DNA of 64,000 nt from Mercurialis annua (Eukaryota; Streptophyta; Magnoliopsida; Malpighiales; Euphorbiaceae): NCBI RefSeq assembly GCF_937616625.2, contig NC_065575.1, forward strand, positions 26,349,001 to 26,413,000, given 5' to 3'. Below the pieces are notes generated by a model that was given only the letters and a program-made list of their open reading frames with translations, was not told where the DNA came from and made no database searches. This document shows positions 34,831 to 49,195 of this stretch, in pieces; within the stretch, counting starts at the first letter, position 1; each line of letters starts with the position of its first letter. Both the position numbers and the translations under genes were made by a program.

Positions 34831-35267
34831 ACTAACCATGCATAGCTAATCGAATCGACGCGTTGAAGAGACTTGAGACGCGACATATTAATCTAGCGTC
34901 ACTTTTCACGCACACTTTGCATAATATTAACCTAACCATGCTTAGGTAATCGAAATGACGCGATAAAGAGAGTTGAGACACGACAAACTAATCTAGCGTC
35001 ACTTTTCAAGCCCACTTTGCGTCATATAACCTAACCATGCTTAGGTAATCGGAACAACGCGTTAAAGTTACTTGTGATGCGACATAGTACTCTACCGTCA
35101 ATTTTAACGCACACTTTGCATAATACCTTGATTTGGTAATCGGAACGACACGTTTGAGCGATTTGTGACGCGACATAAGCATGGTAATCAAAACGACGCG
35201 TTAAAGAGACTTGAGACGCGACATACTAATCTAGCGTCAGTGTTCACGCACACTTTGGGTATATTAT

Positions 35268-37020
35268 CTAACCATGCTTAGGTAATCGGAACGACGCGTT
35301 AAAGAGACTTTTGACGCGACATACTAATCTAGCGTCACTTTTCACGCACACTTTGCGTAATGTAACATAACCGTGCTTAGGTAATCGGAGCGACGCGTTA
35401 AAGAGACTTGTGACGCGACATAGTAATCTAGCTTCACTTTTAACGCACACTTTCCAAAATATAAATTAACCATGCTTAGGTAATCGGAACGACGCGTTAA
35501 AAAGACTTGTGACGCGACATACTAACCTAGCGTCACTTTTCACGCACACTTTGCGTATTGTAACCTAACCATGCTTAGGTAATCGGAACGACGTGTTAAA
35601 CAGACTTGTGACGCGACATACTAATCTAGCGTCACTTTTCACGCACACTTTGCGTAATGTAACATAATCGTGCTTAGGTAATCGGAACGACGCGTTAAAG
35701 AGACTTGTGACGCGACATAGTAATCTAGCTTCACTTATAACGCACACTTTCCAAAATATAAATTAACCATGCTTAGGTAATCGGAACGACGCGTTAAAAA
35801 GACTTGTGAAGCGACAAACTAACCATGCTTAGGTAATCGGAGCGACGCGTTAAAGAGACTTGTGATGCAACATAGTAATCTAGCTTCTCTTTTAACGCAC
35901 ACTTTCCTTAATATAATCTAACCATACTTAGGTAATCGAATCGACGCGTTGAAAAGACTTGAGACTTGAGACTCGACATACTAATCTAGCGTCACTGCTT
36001 ACGCACACTTTAAGTATATAACCTAACCATGCTTAGGTAAACGGAACGACGTGTTAGAGAGACTTGAGACGCGACATACTAATTTATTTCACTTTTCACG
36101 CACAGTCTGCCAAATATAAACTAACCATGCTTAGGTAATTATAACAATGCGTTAGATAGACTTGTGATGCAAAATAAGAATGGTAATGAAACAATGCCTT
36201 AAAGAGACTTTAGACGGGACATACTAATCTAGCGTCACTTTTCACGCAAACTTTATGTAATATAACCTAACCATGCTTAGGTGTTCGGAACGACGCGTTA
36301 AAAAGACTTGAAATGCGACATACTAATCTAGCGTCACTTTTTGCGCACACTTTGCGTAATATAACCTAACGATGGTTAGGTAATCAAAACGACGCGTTAA
36401 AGAGACTTGAGACGCGGCATACTAATCTAGCGTCACCTTTTACACACTCTTTGCGTATAACCTAACCATGCTTAGATAATCGGAACAACGCGTTAAAAAC
36501 ACATGAGACGCGACATACTAATCTAATGTAACTTTTCACGCACACTTTGCGTAATATAACCTAACCATGCTTAGGTAATCGGAATGACGCATTAGAGAGA
36601 CTTGTGACGCGACATACTAATCTAGCGTCACTTTTCACGCACACTTTGCGTACTGTAACATAACCGTGCTTAGGTAATCGGAACGACGCGTTAAAGAGAC
36701 TTGTGACGCGACATAGTAATCTAGCTTCACTTTTAATGCACACTTTCCAAAATATAAATTAACCATGCTTAGGTAATCGGAACGACGCGTTAAAAAGACT
36801 TGTGACGCGACATACTAATCTAGCGTCACTTTTCACGCACACTTTGCGTATTGTAACCTAACCATGCTTAGGTAATCGGAACGACGCGTTAAAGAGACTT
36901 GTGACGCGACATAGTAATCTAGCTTCACTTTTAATGCACACTTTCCATAGTATAACCTAACCATACTTAGGTAATCAGATCGACGCGTTGAAGAGACTTG
37001 AGACTTGAGACGCGACATAC
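35268..37020 (-). repeat. 297-bp trimeric higher-order repeat
   Basis: Three 99-bp subtypes repeat as a 297-bp unit. The 60-codon frames at 35268-35450 and 35565-35747 are exactly 297 bp apart, and a third copy starts at 36561. Diagnostic pieces are 'ccaaaatataaattaacc' and 'gtgacgcgacatagtaatc'. Units around 35870-36480 interrupt the run. Confidence 0.85.
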
Positions 37021-37114
37021 TAATCTAGCGTCACTGCTTACGCACACTTTAAGTATATAACCTAACCATGCTTAGGTAAACGGAACGACGCGTTCAAGAA
37101 ACTTGTGACGCGAC

Positions 37115-37150
37115 ATACAATCTAGGTTATATTACCTAACCATGCTTATG
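37115..37150. other. Orientation switch 3 (minus to plus)
   Basis: Minus-strand 'gacgcgacatacaatctag' changes to plus-strand 'catgcttatgcgtgtcac' around 37125-37141. The join carries a small inverted repeat, ggtta (37125-37129) and taacc (37137-37141). The plus side begins at the same unit type as 23224. Confidence 0.85.
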
Positions 37151-40100
37151 CGTGTCACAAATCTCTCAAGCGCGTCGTTCCGATTACCTAAGCAAGGTTA
37201 GGTTATATTATGGAAAGTGTGCGTACCTAAGCATGGTTAGGTTATATTACGCAAAGTGTGCGTGAAGAGTGACGGTAGATTAGTATGTCGCGTCACAAGT
37301 CTTTGCAACTCGTCGTTCCGATTACCTAAGCATGTTTAGGCTATATTATGCAATGTGTGCGTGAAAAGTGACGCTAGATTAGTATGTTGCGTCTCAAGTC
37401 TATTTAACGCGTCGTTTCGATTACCATGCTTACGTCGCGTCATAAGTTTTTCTATTGCGTCGTTTGGTTATTTTACGCAAAGTGTGCTTGAAAAATGATG
37501 CTAGATGAGTATTTCGCGTCTCAACTCTCTTTATTGCGCCATTTTGATTACCAAAGCATGGTTAGGTTATATTACGCAAAGTGTGCGCTAAAAGTGACGC
37601 TAGATTAGTATGTCATGTCACAAGTCTTAGTTAGGTTATAATACGCAAAGTGTGCGTGAAAAGTGACGCTAGATTAGAATGACGCATCTCAAGTCTCTAA
37701 AACTCGTCGTTTTGATCGTGTCACAAGTTTCTCTAACGCGTCGTTTGATTACCGAAGCATGGTTAGGTTATATTACGCAAAGTGTGCATGAAAAGTGACT
37801 CTAAATTAGTATGTCAGGTCACAAGTCTTTTTAGCGCGTCGTTCCGATTACCTAAGCATGGTTAGGTTATAATACGCAAAGTGTGCGTGACAAGTGACGC
37901 TATATCAGTATGTCGCGTCACAAGTCTCATTAACGCGTCGTACCGATTCCTAAGCATGGTTTAAGGTTATATTACACAAAGTGTGCGTGAAAAATGATGC
38001 TAGATTATAATGTCGCGCTTCAAGTCTCTTTAATGCTTCGTTTAGATTACCATGCTTATGTCGCGTCACAAGTCTCTCTAACGCGTCATTCCAATTACCT
38101 AAGCATGGTTAGGTTATATTACGCAAAGTGTGCGTGCAAAGTAGCGCTAGATTAGTATGTCGGGTCTCAAGTCTCTTTAGCGCGTAGTTCGGATTACCTT
38201 AAGCATTGTTAGGTTATATTACGCAAAGTGTGCGTGAAAAGTGAAGCTAGATTAGTATGTCGCGTCTTAAGTCTCTATAATGCGTCGTTTCGATAGCGTC
38301 TCAAGTCTCTCTAACGCATCGTTCCGATTACCTAAGCATGGTTTTGTTATATTAAGGAAAGTGTGCGATAAAAGTGACGCTAGATTACCTAAGTATGATA
38401 TTACGCAAAGTGTGCTTCAAAAGTGACATTAGATTAGTATGTCGCATCTCAAGTCTCTATAATGCGTCGTTTCAATTACCATGTTTATGTCGCGTCACAA
38501 GTCTTTCTAACGCATTGTTCCGATTACCTAAGCATGGTTCAGCTATATTATGCAATGTGTGCTTGAAAAGTGACGCTAGATTAGTATGTCGCATCTCAAG
38601 TCTCTTTAACACGTCGTTGCGATTACCATGCTTATGTCGGGTCACAATTCTCTCTAACGCGTCGTTTCGATTACCCAAGAATGGTTAGGTTATATTACGT
38701 AAAGTGTGCGTTAAAAGTGACGCTAGATTAGTATGTCCCGTCACAAGTCTCTTTAATGCGTCGATCCGATTACCTAAGCATGGTTAAGTTATATTACCGA
38801 AAGTGTGCGTGAAAAGTGACGCTAGATTAGTATGTCGGGTCTCAATTCTCTTTAGCGCGTAGTTCAGATTACCTAAGCATTGTTAGGTTATATTACGCAA
38901 AGTGTGCGTGAAAAGTGAAGCTAGATTAGTATGTCGGGTCTCAAGTCTCTATAATGCGTCGTTTCGATAGCGTCTCAAGTCTCTCTAACGCATCGTTCCG
39001 ATTACCTAAGCATGGTTTGGTTATATTAAGGAAACTGTGCGATAAAAGTGACGCTAGATTACTATGTCGCATCACAAGTCTCTTTTACGCGTCGTTCCAA
39101 TTACCTAAGTATGGTTAGGTTATATTACGCAAAGTGTGCTTGAAAAGTGACATTAGATTAGTATGTCGCCTCTCAAGTCTCAATAATGCGTCGTTTCAAT
39201 TACCATGTTTATGTCGCGTCAAAAGTCTCTCTAACGCATTGTTCCGATTACCTAAGCATGGTTCGGCTATATTATGCAATGTGTGCGTGAAAAGTGACGC
39301 TAGATTAGTATGTCGCATCTCAAGTCTCTTTAATGCGTCGTTGCGATTACCATGCTTATGTCGGGTCACAATTCTCTCTAACGCGCCGTTCCGATTACCT
39401 AAGAATGGTTAGGTTATATTACGCAAAGTGTGCGTTAAAAGTGAGGGTAGATTAGTATGTCCCGTCATAAGTCTCTTTAACGCGTCGATCCGATTACCTA
39501 AGCATGGTTAATTGTGCGTGAAAAGTGACGCTCGATTTGTATGTCGCGTCTCAAGTATCTTTAATGCATCGTTTTTGATTACCATGCTTATGTCGCGTCA
39601 CAAGTCTCTCAAACGCGTCGTTCTGATTACCTAGGCATGGTTAGGTTATATTACGCAAAGTTTGCGTGCAAAGTAACTCTAGATTAGTATGTCGCTTCTC
39701 AAGTCTCTTTAACGCGTCGTTTGGATCACCTAAGCATGGTTAGGTTATATTACGCAAAGTTTGTGTGAAAAGTGAAGCTAGATTAGTATGTAGTGTCTCC
39801 AGTCTCTTTAACACGTCGTTCCGATTACCTAAGTATAGTTTGGTTATATTACGCAAAGTGTGCGTGAAAAGTGACTAGATTAGTATGTCGCATCTCAAGT
39901 CTCTTTAACGTGTCAGTCCTTTACCTAAGCATGGTTAGGTTATATTACGCAAAGTGTGCGTGAAAAGTGCCGCTCGATTTGTATGTCGCGTCTCGGTCTC
40001 TTTAATGCACCGTTTTTGATTATCATGCTTATGTCGCGTCACAAGTCTCTGAAACGCGTCGTTCCAATTACCTGAGCATGGTTAGATTATATTATGCAAT

Positions 40101-43100
40101 GTGTGCGTGCAAAGTAACGCTAGATTAGTATGTCATGTCTCAAGTCTCTTTAACGCATTGTTCGGATTACCTAAGCATGGTTAGATTGTATTACGCAAAG
40201 TGTGCGTGAAAAGTGAAGCTAGATTGGTATGTCGTGTCATTAGTCTCTTTTAACACGTCGTTCCGATTACCTAAGCATGGTTAGGTTATATTACACAAAG
40301 TGTGCGTGAAAAGTGACGCTAGATTAATATGTCGCATCTCAAGTCTTTTTAATGCGTCGTTTTGATTACCATGCTTATGCGCGTCACAAGTCTCTCAAAC
40401 GCGTCGTTCCGATTACTTAGGCATGGTTAAGTTATATTACGCAAAGTGTGCGTGCAAAGTAACGCTAGATTAGTAGTCGCGTCTCAAGTCTCTTAAACGC
40501 GTCGTTTGGATTACCTAAGCAAGGTTAGGTTATTTTACGCAAAGTTTGCGTGAAAAGTGAAGCTAGATTAGTATGTCGCGTCACCAGTCTCTTTAACACG
40601 TCGTTTCGAATACCTAAGTATGGTTTGGTTATATTACGCAAAGTGTGCGTGAAAAGTGACTAGATTAGTATGTCGCGTCTCAAGTCTCTTTAACGTGTCA
40701 GTCCGTTACCTAAGCATGGTTAGGTTATATTACGCAAAGTGTGAGTGAAAAGGGACGTTCGATCTGTATGTCGCGTCTCCAGTCTCTTTAATGCACCGTT
40801 TTTGATTACCATGCTTATGTCGCGTCACAAGTCTCTCAAACGCGTCGTTCCGATTACCTAAGCATGGTTAGGTTATATTATGCAATGTGTGTGTGCAAAG
40901 TAACGCTAGATTAGTATGTCGCGTCTCAAGTCTCTTTAACGCATCGTTCGGATTACCTAAGCATGGTTAGATTGTATTACGCAAAGTGTGCTTGAAAAGT
41001 GAAGCTAGATTAATATGTCGCATCTCAAGTCTCTTTAATGCGTCGTTTTGATTACCATGCTTATGCGCGTCACAAATCTTTCTAGCGCGTCGTTCCGATT
41101 ACCTAAGCATTGTTAGGTTATACCACGGAAAGTGTGCGTTAAAAGTGACGCTAGATTACTATGTCGCATAAAATGTCTTTTTTAACACGTGTGCGTGAAA
41201 GGTGACGCTAGATTAGTATGTCGCTTCTCAAGTCTCTTTAACGCGTCGTTTTGATTACCATGATTATGTCATGTTACAATTCTTTCTAAAGCGTCTTTCT
41301 GATTACCTAAGCATGGTTAGGTTATATTACGCAAAATGTGCGTGAAAAGTGACGCTAAAATTATTTGTCGCGTCTCAAGTCTCTTTAATGCATCATTGCG
41401 ATTACCATGCTTATGTCGCGTCACAAGTCTCTCAAACGCGTCGTTTCAATTACCTAACATGTTTAGGTTATATTACGGAAAGTGTGTGTTAAAAAGTGAC
41501 GCTAGATTACGATGTCGCATCAAAAGTCTCTTTAACGCGTTGTTCCGATTACCTAACCATGGTTAGGTTATATTATGGAAAGTGTACGTTAAAAGTGACG
41601 CTAGATTACTATGTCCCATCAAAAGACTCATGGTTAGGTTATATTACGCAAAGTGTGCGTAAAAAGTGACGCTAGATTAGTATGTAGCGTCACAAGTCTT
41701 TTTAACGCGTCGATCTGACTACTTCAGCATGGTTAGGTTATACTACATAAAGTGTGCGTGAAAAGTGACGCTAGATTAGTAAGTCGCGTCTCAAATGTCT
41801 GCAACGAGTCGTTTCGATTACCATGCTTATGTCGCGTCACAAGTCTCTCTAATGCGTCGTTCCGATTACCTAAGCATGGTTAGGTTATATTACGGAAAGT
41901 GTGCGTTAAAAGTGACGCTACATTAATATGTCGCATCACAAGTCTCTTTAACGCGTCGTTTCGATTACCTAAGTATTGTCAGGTTATATTACACCAAGTG
42001 TGTGTGAAAAGTGACGCTAGAATAGTATGTCGCATCTCAAGTCTCTTTAGCGCCTTGTTTCGATTACCATGCTTACGTCGCGTCACAAGTCTCTCTAGCG
42101 CGTTGTTCCGATTACCATGCTTAAAAGTGGCACTAGATTACTATGTCGAGTCACAAGTCTCTTTAACGCGTCGTTCCGATTACCTAAGCATGGTTAGGTT
42201 ATATTACGCAAAGTGTGCGTGAAAAGTAACGCTAGATTAGTTTGTCGCGTCTCAAGTCTCTTTAACGCATCGTTCTGATTACCTAAGCATGGTTAGGTTA
42301 TATTATGAAAAGTGTGCGTGAAAAGTGAAGCTATATTAGTATGTTGCCTCACAAGTCTCTTAAACACGTTGTTCCGATTACCTAAGCATGGTTAGGTTTA
42401 CGCAAAGTATGCGATAAAAATGACGGTAGATTACTATGTCGCATCACAAGTCTCTTTTACGCATCGTTCCGATAACCTAAGTATGGTTAGGTATATACGC
42501 AAAGTGTGCTTGAAATGGGACGTTAGATTAATATGTCGCGTCTCAAGTCTCTATAATGTGTCGTTTCGATTACCATGTTTATGTCGCGTCACAAGTCTTT
42601 CTAACGCATCATTCCGATAACCTAAGCATGGTCAGGCTATATTATGCAATGTGTGCGTGAAAAGTGACGCTAGATTAGTATATCGCGTCTCAAGTCTCTT
42701 TAACGCGTCGTTTCGATTACCATGCTTATGTCGGGTCACAATTCTCTCTAACGCGTTTTCCGATTATCTTAGAATGGTTAGGTTATATTACGCAAAGTGT
42801 GCGTTAAAAGTGACGCTAGATTAGTATGTACCGTCACAAGTCTCTTTAACGCGTCGATCTGATTATGTAAGCATGGTTAGGTTATATTACACAAAGTGTG
42901 CGTGAAAAGTGACGCTTGATTTGTATGTCGCATCTCAAGTCTCTTTAATTCATCGTTTTCGATTATCATGCTAATGTCGCGTCACAAGTCTCTCTAACGC
43001 GTCGTTCCGATTACCTAAGCATGGTTAGGTTATATTACGGAAAGTGTGCATTAAAAGTGACGCTAGATTAATGTGTCGCATCAAAAGTCTCTTTAACGCG

Positions 43101-43638
43101 TTGTTCCGATTACCTAAGCATGGTTAGGTTATATTACGCAAAGTGTGCGTGAAAAGTGACGTTAGATTAGTATGTCGCGTCACAAGTCTTTTTAACGCGT
43201 CGTTCCGATTAACTAAGCATGGTTAGGGTATATTACGCAAAGTGTGCGTGAAAGTGACCCTAGATTAGTATGTCGCGTCTCAAGTGTCTGCAACACGTCG
43301 TTTCAATTACCATGCTTTTGTCGCATCACAAGTCTCTCTAACGCGTCGTACCGATTACCTAAGCATGGTTAGTTTATATTACGGAAAGTGTGCGTTAAAG
43401 TGACATTACATTATATTGCATCACAAGTCTCTTTAAAGCGTCGTTCCGATTACCTAAGCATGGTTAGGTTAAATTATTACGCAAAGTGTGCGTGAAAAGT
43501 GACGCTAGATTGATATGTCAGGTCTCAAGCCTCTTGAATGCGTCGGTAGGTTATATTACTCAAAGTGTGCGTGAAAAGTGATGCTAGATTAGTATGTCGC
43601 GTCTCAAGTCCTTTTAACGTGTCGTTTCGATTACCATT
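37131..43638 (+). repeat. Satellite block 5, plus orientation
   Basis: 6.5 kb of plus-orientation satellite. Most of it (37143-42255) is a diverged direct copy of 23224-29220 in block 3, with an added tandem duplication of about 0.67 kb (38264-38700 against 38935-39410). No gene is visible. Confidence 0.95.
37143..42255 (+). repeat. Large segmental duplication D, copy 2
   Basis: Partner of 23224-29220 (see there). This copy fills most of block 5 and is bounded on the left by orientation switch 3. Confidence 0.78.
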
Positions 43639-43650
43639 CTTTGCGAAATA
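43628..43650. other. Orientation switch 4 (plus to minus)
   Basis: Plus-strand 'tttcgattaccat' runs straight into minus-strand 'ctttgcgaaatataacc' at about 43638-43641, with no spacer. Confidence 0.88.
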
Positions 43651-45589
43651 TAACCTAACCATGCTTAGGTAATCGGAACGACGCGTTAAAGAGACTTGTG
43701 ATGCGACATAGTAACCTAGCGTCAATTTTAATTCGCACTTTCCGTAATATAAACAAACGCTTAGGTAATCGGAAAGACGCGTTAGAGAGACTTGTGACGC
43801 AACATAATCATGGTATTCAAAACGACACGTTAAACAGACTTGAGACCCGAGATACTAATCTTGCGTTACTCTTTTCACACACTTTGCGTAATATAACCTA
43901 ACAATGCTTAGGTTATAGGAAAGGCGCGTTAGAGACTTGTAACGCGACATACGCGTGGTAATTGAAACGACGCGTTAAAGAGACTTGAGACGCGAACATA
44001 CTAATCTAGTGTCACTTTTCACGCACATTTTGCGTAATATAAACTAACCATACTTAGTTAATCGGAACGATGCTTTAATGAGACTTGAGACGCGACATAA
44101 TAATCTAGCGTCACTTTTCACGCACACTTTGCATAATATAACCTAACCATGCTTAGGCAATCGAAACGACGAGTTAAAGAGACTTGAGACACGACATACT
44201 AATTCTAGCATCACTTTTCACGCACACTTTGCATAATATAACCTAACCATGCCGAAGTAATCGGACCGACGCGTTAAAGAGACTTGAGACGCGTCATACT
44301 AATCTAGCATCACTTTTTACGCACCCTTTGCGCAATATAACCTAACCATGCTTAGGTAATCGGAACAACCAGTTAAAAGACTTGTGACGCGACATACTAA
44401 TCTAGCGCCACATTTCATGCACACTTTGCGTAATATAACCTAACTATACTTAGGTAATCGGAACGACAAGTTAAAGAGACTTGTGACACACCATATTAAT
44501 CTAGCGTCACTTTTCACGCAAACTTTGCGTAATATAACCTAACCATGCTCTGAAGTAATCAGAAAGACAAGTTAAAGAGATTTGTGACGCGACATACTAA
44601 TCTAGCGTCACATTTCAAGCACACTTTGTGTAATATAACCTAACTATGCTTAGATAATCTGAACGACGGGTGAAAGAGACTTGTGACGCGGCATACTAAT
44701 CTAGCGTCACTTTTTACGCACACTTTGCGTAATATAACCTAACGACGCGTTAAAGAGACTTGTGATGTGACATTGTAATCTAGCGTCAATTTTAACTCAC
44801 ACTTTCCGTAATATAACCTAATGCGTTAGAGAGACTTGTGACGCGTTAAAGAGACTTGAGACGCGAGATGCTAATCTAGCGTCACTTTTCACGCACACTT
44901 TGTGTAATATAACCAAACCATGCTTAGGTAATCGGAACGACGCGTTAAAGAGACTTGTGACGCGACACATGCATGGTAATTAAAACGACGCGTTACAGAA
45001 ACTTGAGACGCGATAGACTAATCTAACGTTACTTTTCACGCACACTTTGCGTAATATAACCAAACCATGCTTAGGTTATCGAAACGACGCGTTAGTGAGA
45101 CTTGTGACGCGAAATAAGAATGGTAATTGAAACGACGCGTTAAAGAGACTTGAGACGCGACATACCAATCTAGCGTCACTTTTCACACACACTTTGCGTA
45201 ATATAACCTAACCATGCTTAGGTAATTGAAACGATGCACTAAAGAGACTTGTGAGGCGACATAAGCATGGTAATCGAAACGACGCGTTAGTGAGACTAAT
45301 GATGCCACATAGTAATCTATCGTCATATAACCTAACCATGCTTAGGTAATCGGAACGATGCACTAAAGAGACTTGAGACGCGAGATGAGCATGGTAATCA
45401 AAAAGACACGTTAAAGAGACTTGAGACGCGACATACTAATCTACCGTCAATTTTCCCGCACACTTTGCGTAATATAACCTAACCATACATAGGTAATCGG
45501 AACGACGCGTTAAAAATACTTAAGACGCGACCTACTAATAATCTATTGTCCCTTTTAACACACACTTTGCGTAATATAAACTAACCATG

Positions 45590-46720
45590 CTTAGGTAATC
45601 GGAAAGACGTATTAAAGAGACTTGAGACACGTCATACTAATCTAACATAACTTTTTACATACTCTTTGCGTAGTATATCTCAACCACTTAAGTAACTGGA
45701 ACGACGCGTCAAAAAGACTTGAGACGCGATAGAATAATATATTGTCACTTTTCACGTACACTTTGCGTAATATAAACTAACCATGCTTAGGTAATTGGAA
45801 CAACGCGTTAGAGAGACTTACGACACGACATGAGAATGGTAATCGAAACGACGCCACACTGAGACGCGACATAGTAATCTAGCGTCAACTTTAACGCACA
45901 CTTTGCGTAATATAACCTAACCTTAGGTTATCGCAACAGCACGTTAGTGAGACTTGTGACACGACATACTAATATAGCGTCACTTTTCATGCACACTTTG
46001 CTTAATTAACCTAACCATGCATAGGTAATAGGAACGACGCGTTAAAGAGACTTGTGACGCGACATAGTAATCTAACTTCACTTTTAACGCACACATTCCA
46101 TAATATAATCTAACCATGCTTAGTTAATCAAAATGACGCGTTAAAGAAACTTGTGACTCGACAAAGTAATCTAGCGTCCCTTTTTACGCACACTTTGCGT
46201 AATATAACCTAACCATACTTAGGTAATCGGAACAACGCGTTAAAAAGACTTAAAACGCGAACTTACTAATCTATTGTCACTTTTAAAACACACTTTGCGT
46301 AATATGACCTAACCATGCTTAGGTAATCGGAACGACGCATCAAAGATACTTGAGACACGTCTTGCAAATATAGCATCACTTTTTACGCACTCTTTGCGTG
46401 TAATATAACCTATAAATCCTTAGGTAATTGGAACTAACGTGTCAAGAGAGACTTGAGATGCGACGTACTAATCTAGCGTGACTTTTCACGCACACTTTGC
46501 GTAATATAACCTATGCATACTTAGTTAATTGGAACAACACGTTGATGAGACTTGAGACGCGACATATAATCTAGAGTCACTTTTCACGCACATTTTGCGT
46601 AACCTAACCTATCCATACTTAGTTAATTGGAACAACACGTTGATGAGACTTGAGGTGCGACATACTAATCTAGCGTCACTTTTCACGCACACTTTACATA
46701 ATATAACCTAACCATGCTTA
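45590..46720 (-). repeat. Segmental duplication G, copy 1
   Basis: Matches about 58040-59620. Both carry 'gaataatatattgtcac' and a doubled unit with 'acttagttaat..gaacaacacgttgatgag' (46528 and 46618 here, 59430 and 59519 there). Spacing differs because copy 2 contains the extra 591-bp tandem unit. Confidence 0.78.
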
Positions 46721-47889
46721 GGTAATCGAAACGACGCGTTAGAGAGACTTGTGACGCGACAGAAGCATGGTAATCAAAATGACGCGTTAAAGAGAGTTGA
46801 GACGCGACATACTAATCTAGCTTCACTTTTCACACACACTTTGCGTAATATAACCTCACCATGCATATGTAATCAAAACGACGCGTTTAAGAGACTTGAG
46901 ACGCGACAAACTAATCTACCGTCACTTTTCACGCACACTTTGCGTAATATAACCTAACCATGCTTAGTTAATCGGAACAACGCGTTAAAGAGACTTGAGA
47001 CACAACAAACTAATCTAGCGTCACTATTAGCGCATACTTTGTGTAATATAACCTAACCATGGGTAATCGGAACGACGCATTGAAGTGACTTGTGACGCGA
47101 CATAGTACTCTACCGTAAAATTAACGCACACTTTGCGTAATATAACCTAACCATAATTAGGTAATCAGAACGACGTGTTAGAGAGACTTGTGATGCGACT
47201 TAAGAAGCAGGGTAATCGAAACGACGCGTTAAAGAGACTTGAGACTCGACATACTAATTTAGAGTCACGTTTCACGCACACTTTGCGTAATATATAACCT
47301 AACCACGCTTAGGTAATAAGAACGACGCGTTAAAGAAACTTGTGACGCGACATAGTAATCAAGCGTTACTTATAACGCACACTTTGCGTAATATAACCAA
47401 ACCATGCTTAGGTAATCGGAACTACTCGTCAAAAAGACTTGAAACGCGACATACTTATCTATTTAGCTTTTCATGCACAATTTGCATATTATAAACTAAC
47501 CATGCTTACGTAATTCGAACGATGCGTTAGAGAAACTTGTGACGCAAAATAAGAATGCTAATGAAACGATGCCTTAAAGATACTTAAGATGCGACATACT
47601 TATCTAGCGTACTTTTCACACAAACTTTGCGTAATATAACCTAACCATGCTTAGGTAATCGGAACGACGCGTCAAAAAGACTTGTGAATCGACATAAGTA
47701 TGGTAATTGAAACGACGCGTTAAAGAGACTTGTGACGCGACATAGTAATCTAGTGTCACTTTTCACGCACACTTTGCGTAATATAACCTAACCAATGCAT
47801 GTGTAGTCGAAACGGCGCGTTAATGAGACTTGTGACACGACATACTAATCTAGCGTCACTTTCCACGCACACTTTGCGTAATATAACCT

Positions 47890-49195
47890 AACCATCCATA
47901 GGTAATCGAAACGGCGCGTTAATGAGACTTGTGACGTGACATACTAATTTAGCGTCACTTTTATGGCACACTTAGCGTAATATAACAGAACCATGCTTAG
48001 GTAATCGGAATGACGCGATAAAGAAACTTGTCACGCTACTAATCTAGCGTCACATTTCAAGCACACTTTGCGAAATATAATCTAACCTTGCTTAGGTTAT
48101 CTGAACGACGGTTAAAGAGACTTGTGACGCGTAATATACTAATCTAGTGACACTTTTTACGCACACTTTGTGTAATATAACCTAACCATGCTTAGGTAAT
48201 CGGAACAAAGCGTTAAAGAGACTTGTGATGCGACATAATAATCTAGCGTCACTTTTAACTCACACTTTCCGTAATATAACTGAACGCTTAGGTAATCGGA
48301 AAGACGCGTTAGAGAGACTTGCGCGACATAATCATGTAATCGAAACGATGCGTTAAAGAGACTTTAGACGCGAGATACTAATCTAGTGTCACTTTTCACG
48401 CACACTTTGCGTAATAACCTAACCATGCTTAGGTAATCGGAACGACGCGTTAAAAAGACTTGTGACGCGACATAGTATTTTAGCGTCACTTTTAACTCAC
48501 ACTTTTCTATAATATAACCTAAAGCTTAGGTAATCGGAACGACTTGTTAGAGAGACTTGTGACGCGACATAAGCATGGTAATTGAAACGACGCGTTAAAG
48601 AGACTTGTGACACGACATAGTAATCTAGAGTCACTTTTCACGCACACTTTGCGTAATATAACCTAACCATGCATAAGTAATCGAAACGGCGCGTTAATGA
48701 GACTTGTGACGCGACATACTAATCTAGCGTCACTTTTAAGGCACACTTAGCATAATATAACCAAACCATGCTTAGGTAATTGGAATAATGCGATAAAGAA
48801 ACTTGTCACGCAACATACTAATCTAGCGTCACATTTCAAGCACACTTTGCGAAATATATACCTAGCCATGCTTAGGTTATCTGAACGACGGTTAAAGAGA
48901 CTTGTGATGCGATATACTAATCTAGCAATACTTTTTATGCACACTTTGCGTAGTATAACCTAACTATGCTTCAGTAATCGGAACGACGCGTTAAAGAGAC
49001 TTGTGATGTGACATAGTAATCTAACGTCACTTTTAACTCACACTTTCCTCAATATAACCGAACGCTTAGATAATCGGAAAGACGCGTTAGAGAGACTAGT
49101 GACGCGACATAATCATGTAATCGAAACGACGCGTTAAAGACACTTGAGATGCGAGATACTAATCTAGCGTCACTTTTCACGCACACTTTGCGTAA
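47890..49195 (-). repeat. Tandem duplication of about 775 bp
   Basis: 47890-48420 recurs at 48667-49195. Shared features are the 'ggcacacttagc' variant, 'gataaagaaacttgtcacgc', the shortened 'gaacgacggttaaag' unit and 'cataatcatgtaatcg'. Confidence 0.85.

Larger units (their letters stand above)
30914..37130 (-). repeat. Satellite block 4, minus orientation
   Basis: 6.2 kb of satellite in minus orientation, with subtype units shared with block 6 such as 'cactttgagtaatgt' (31683 and 60290) and 'gaacgaggcgatagagagac' (32390 and 49947). Includes the 297-bp trimer region and a copy of the 444-bp higher-order repeat. No gene is visible. Confidence 0.95.
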
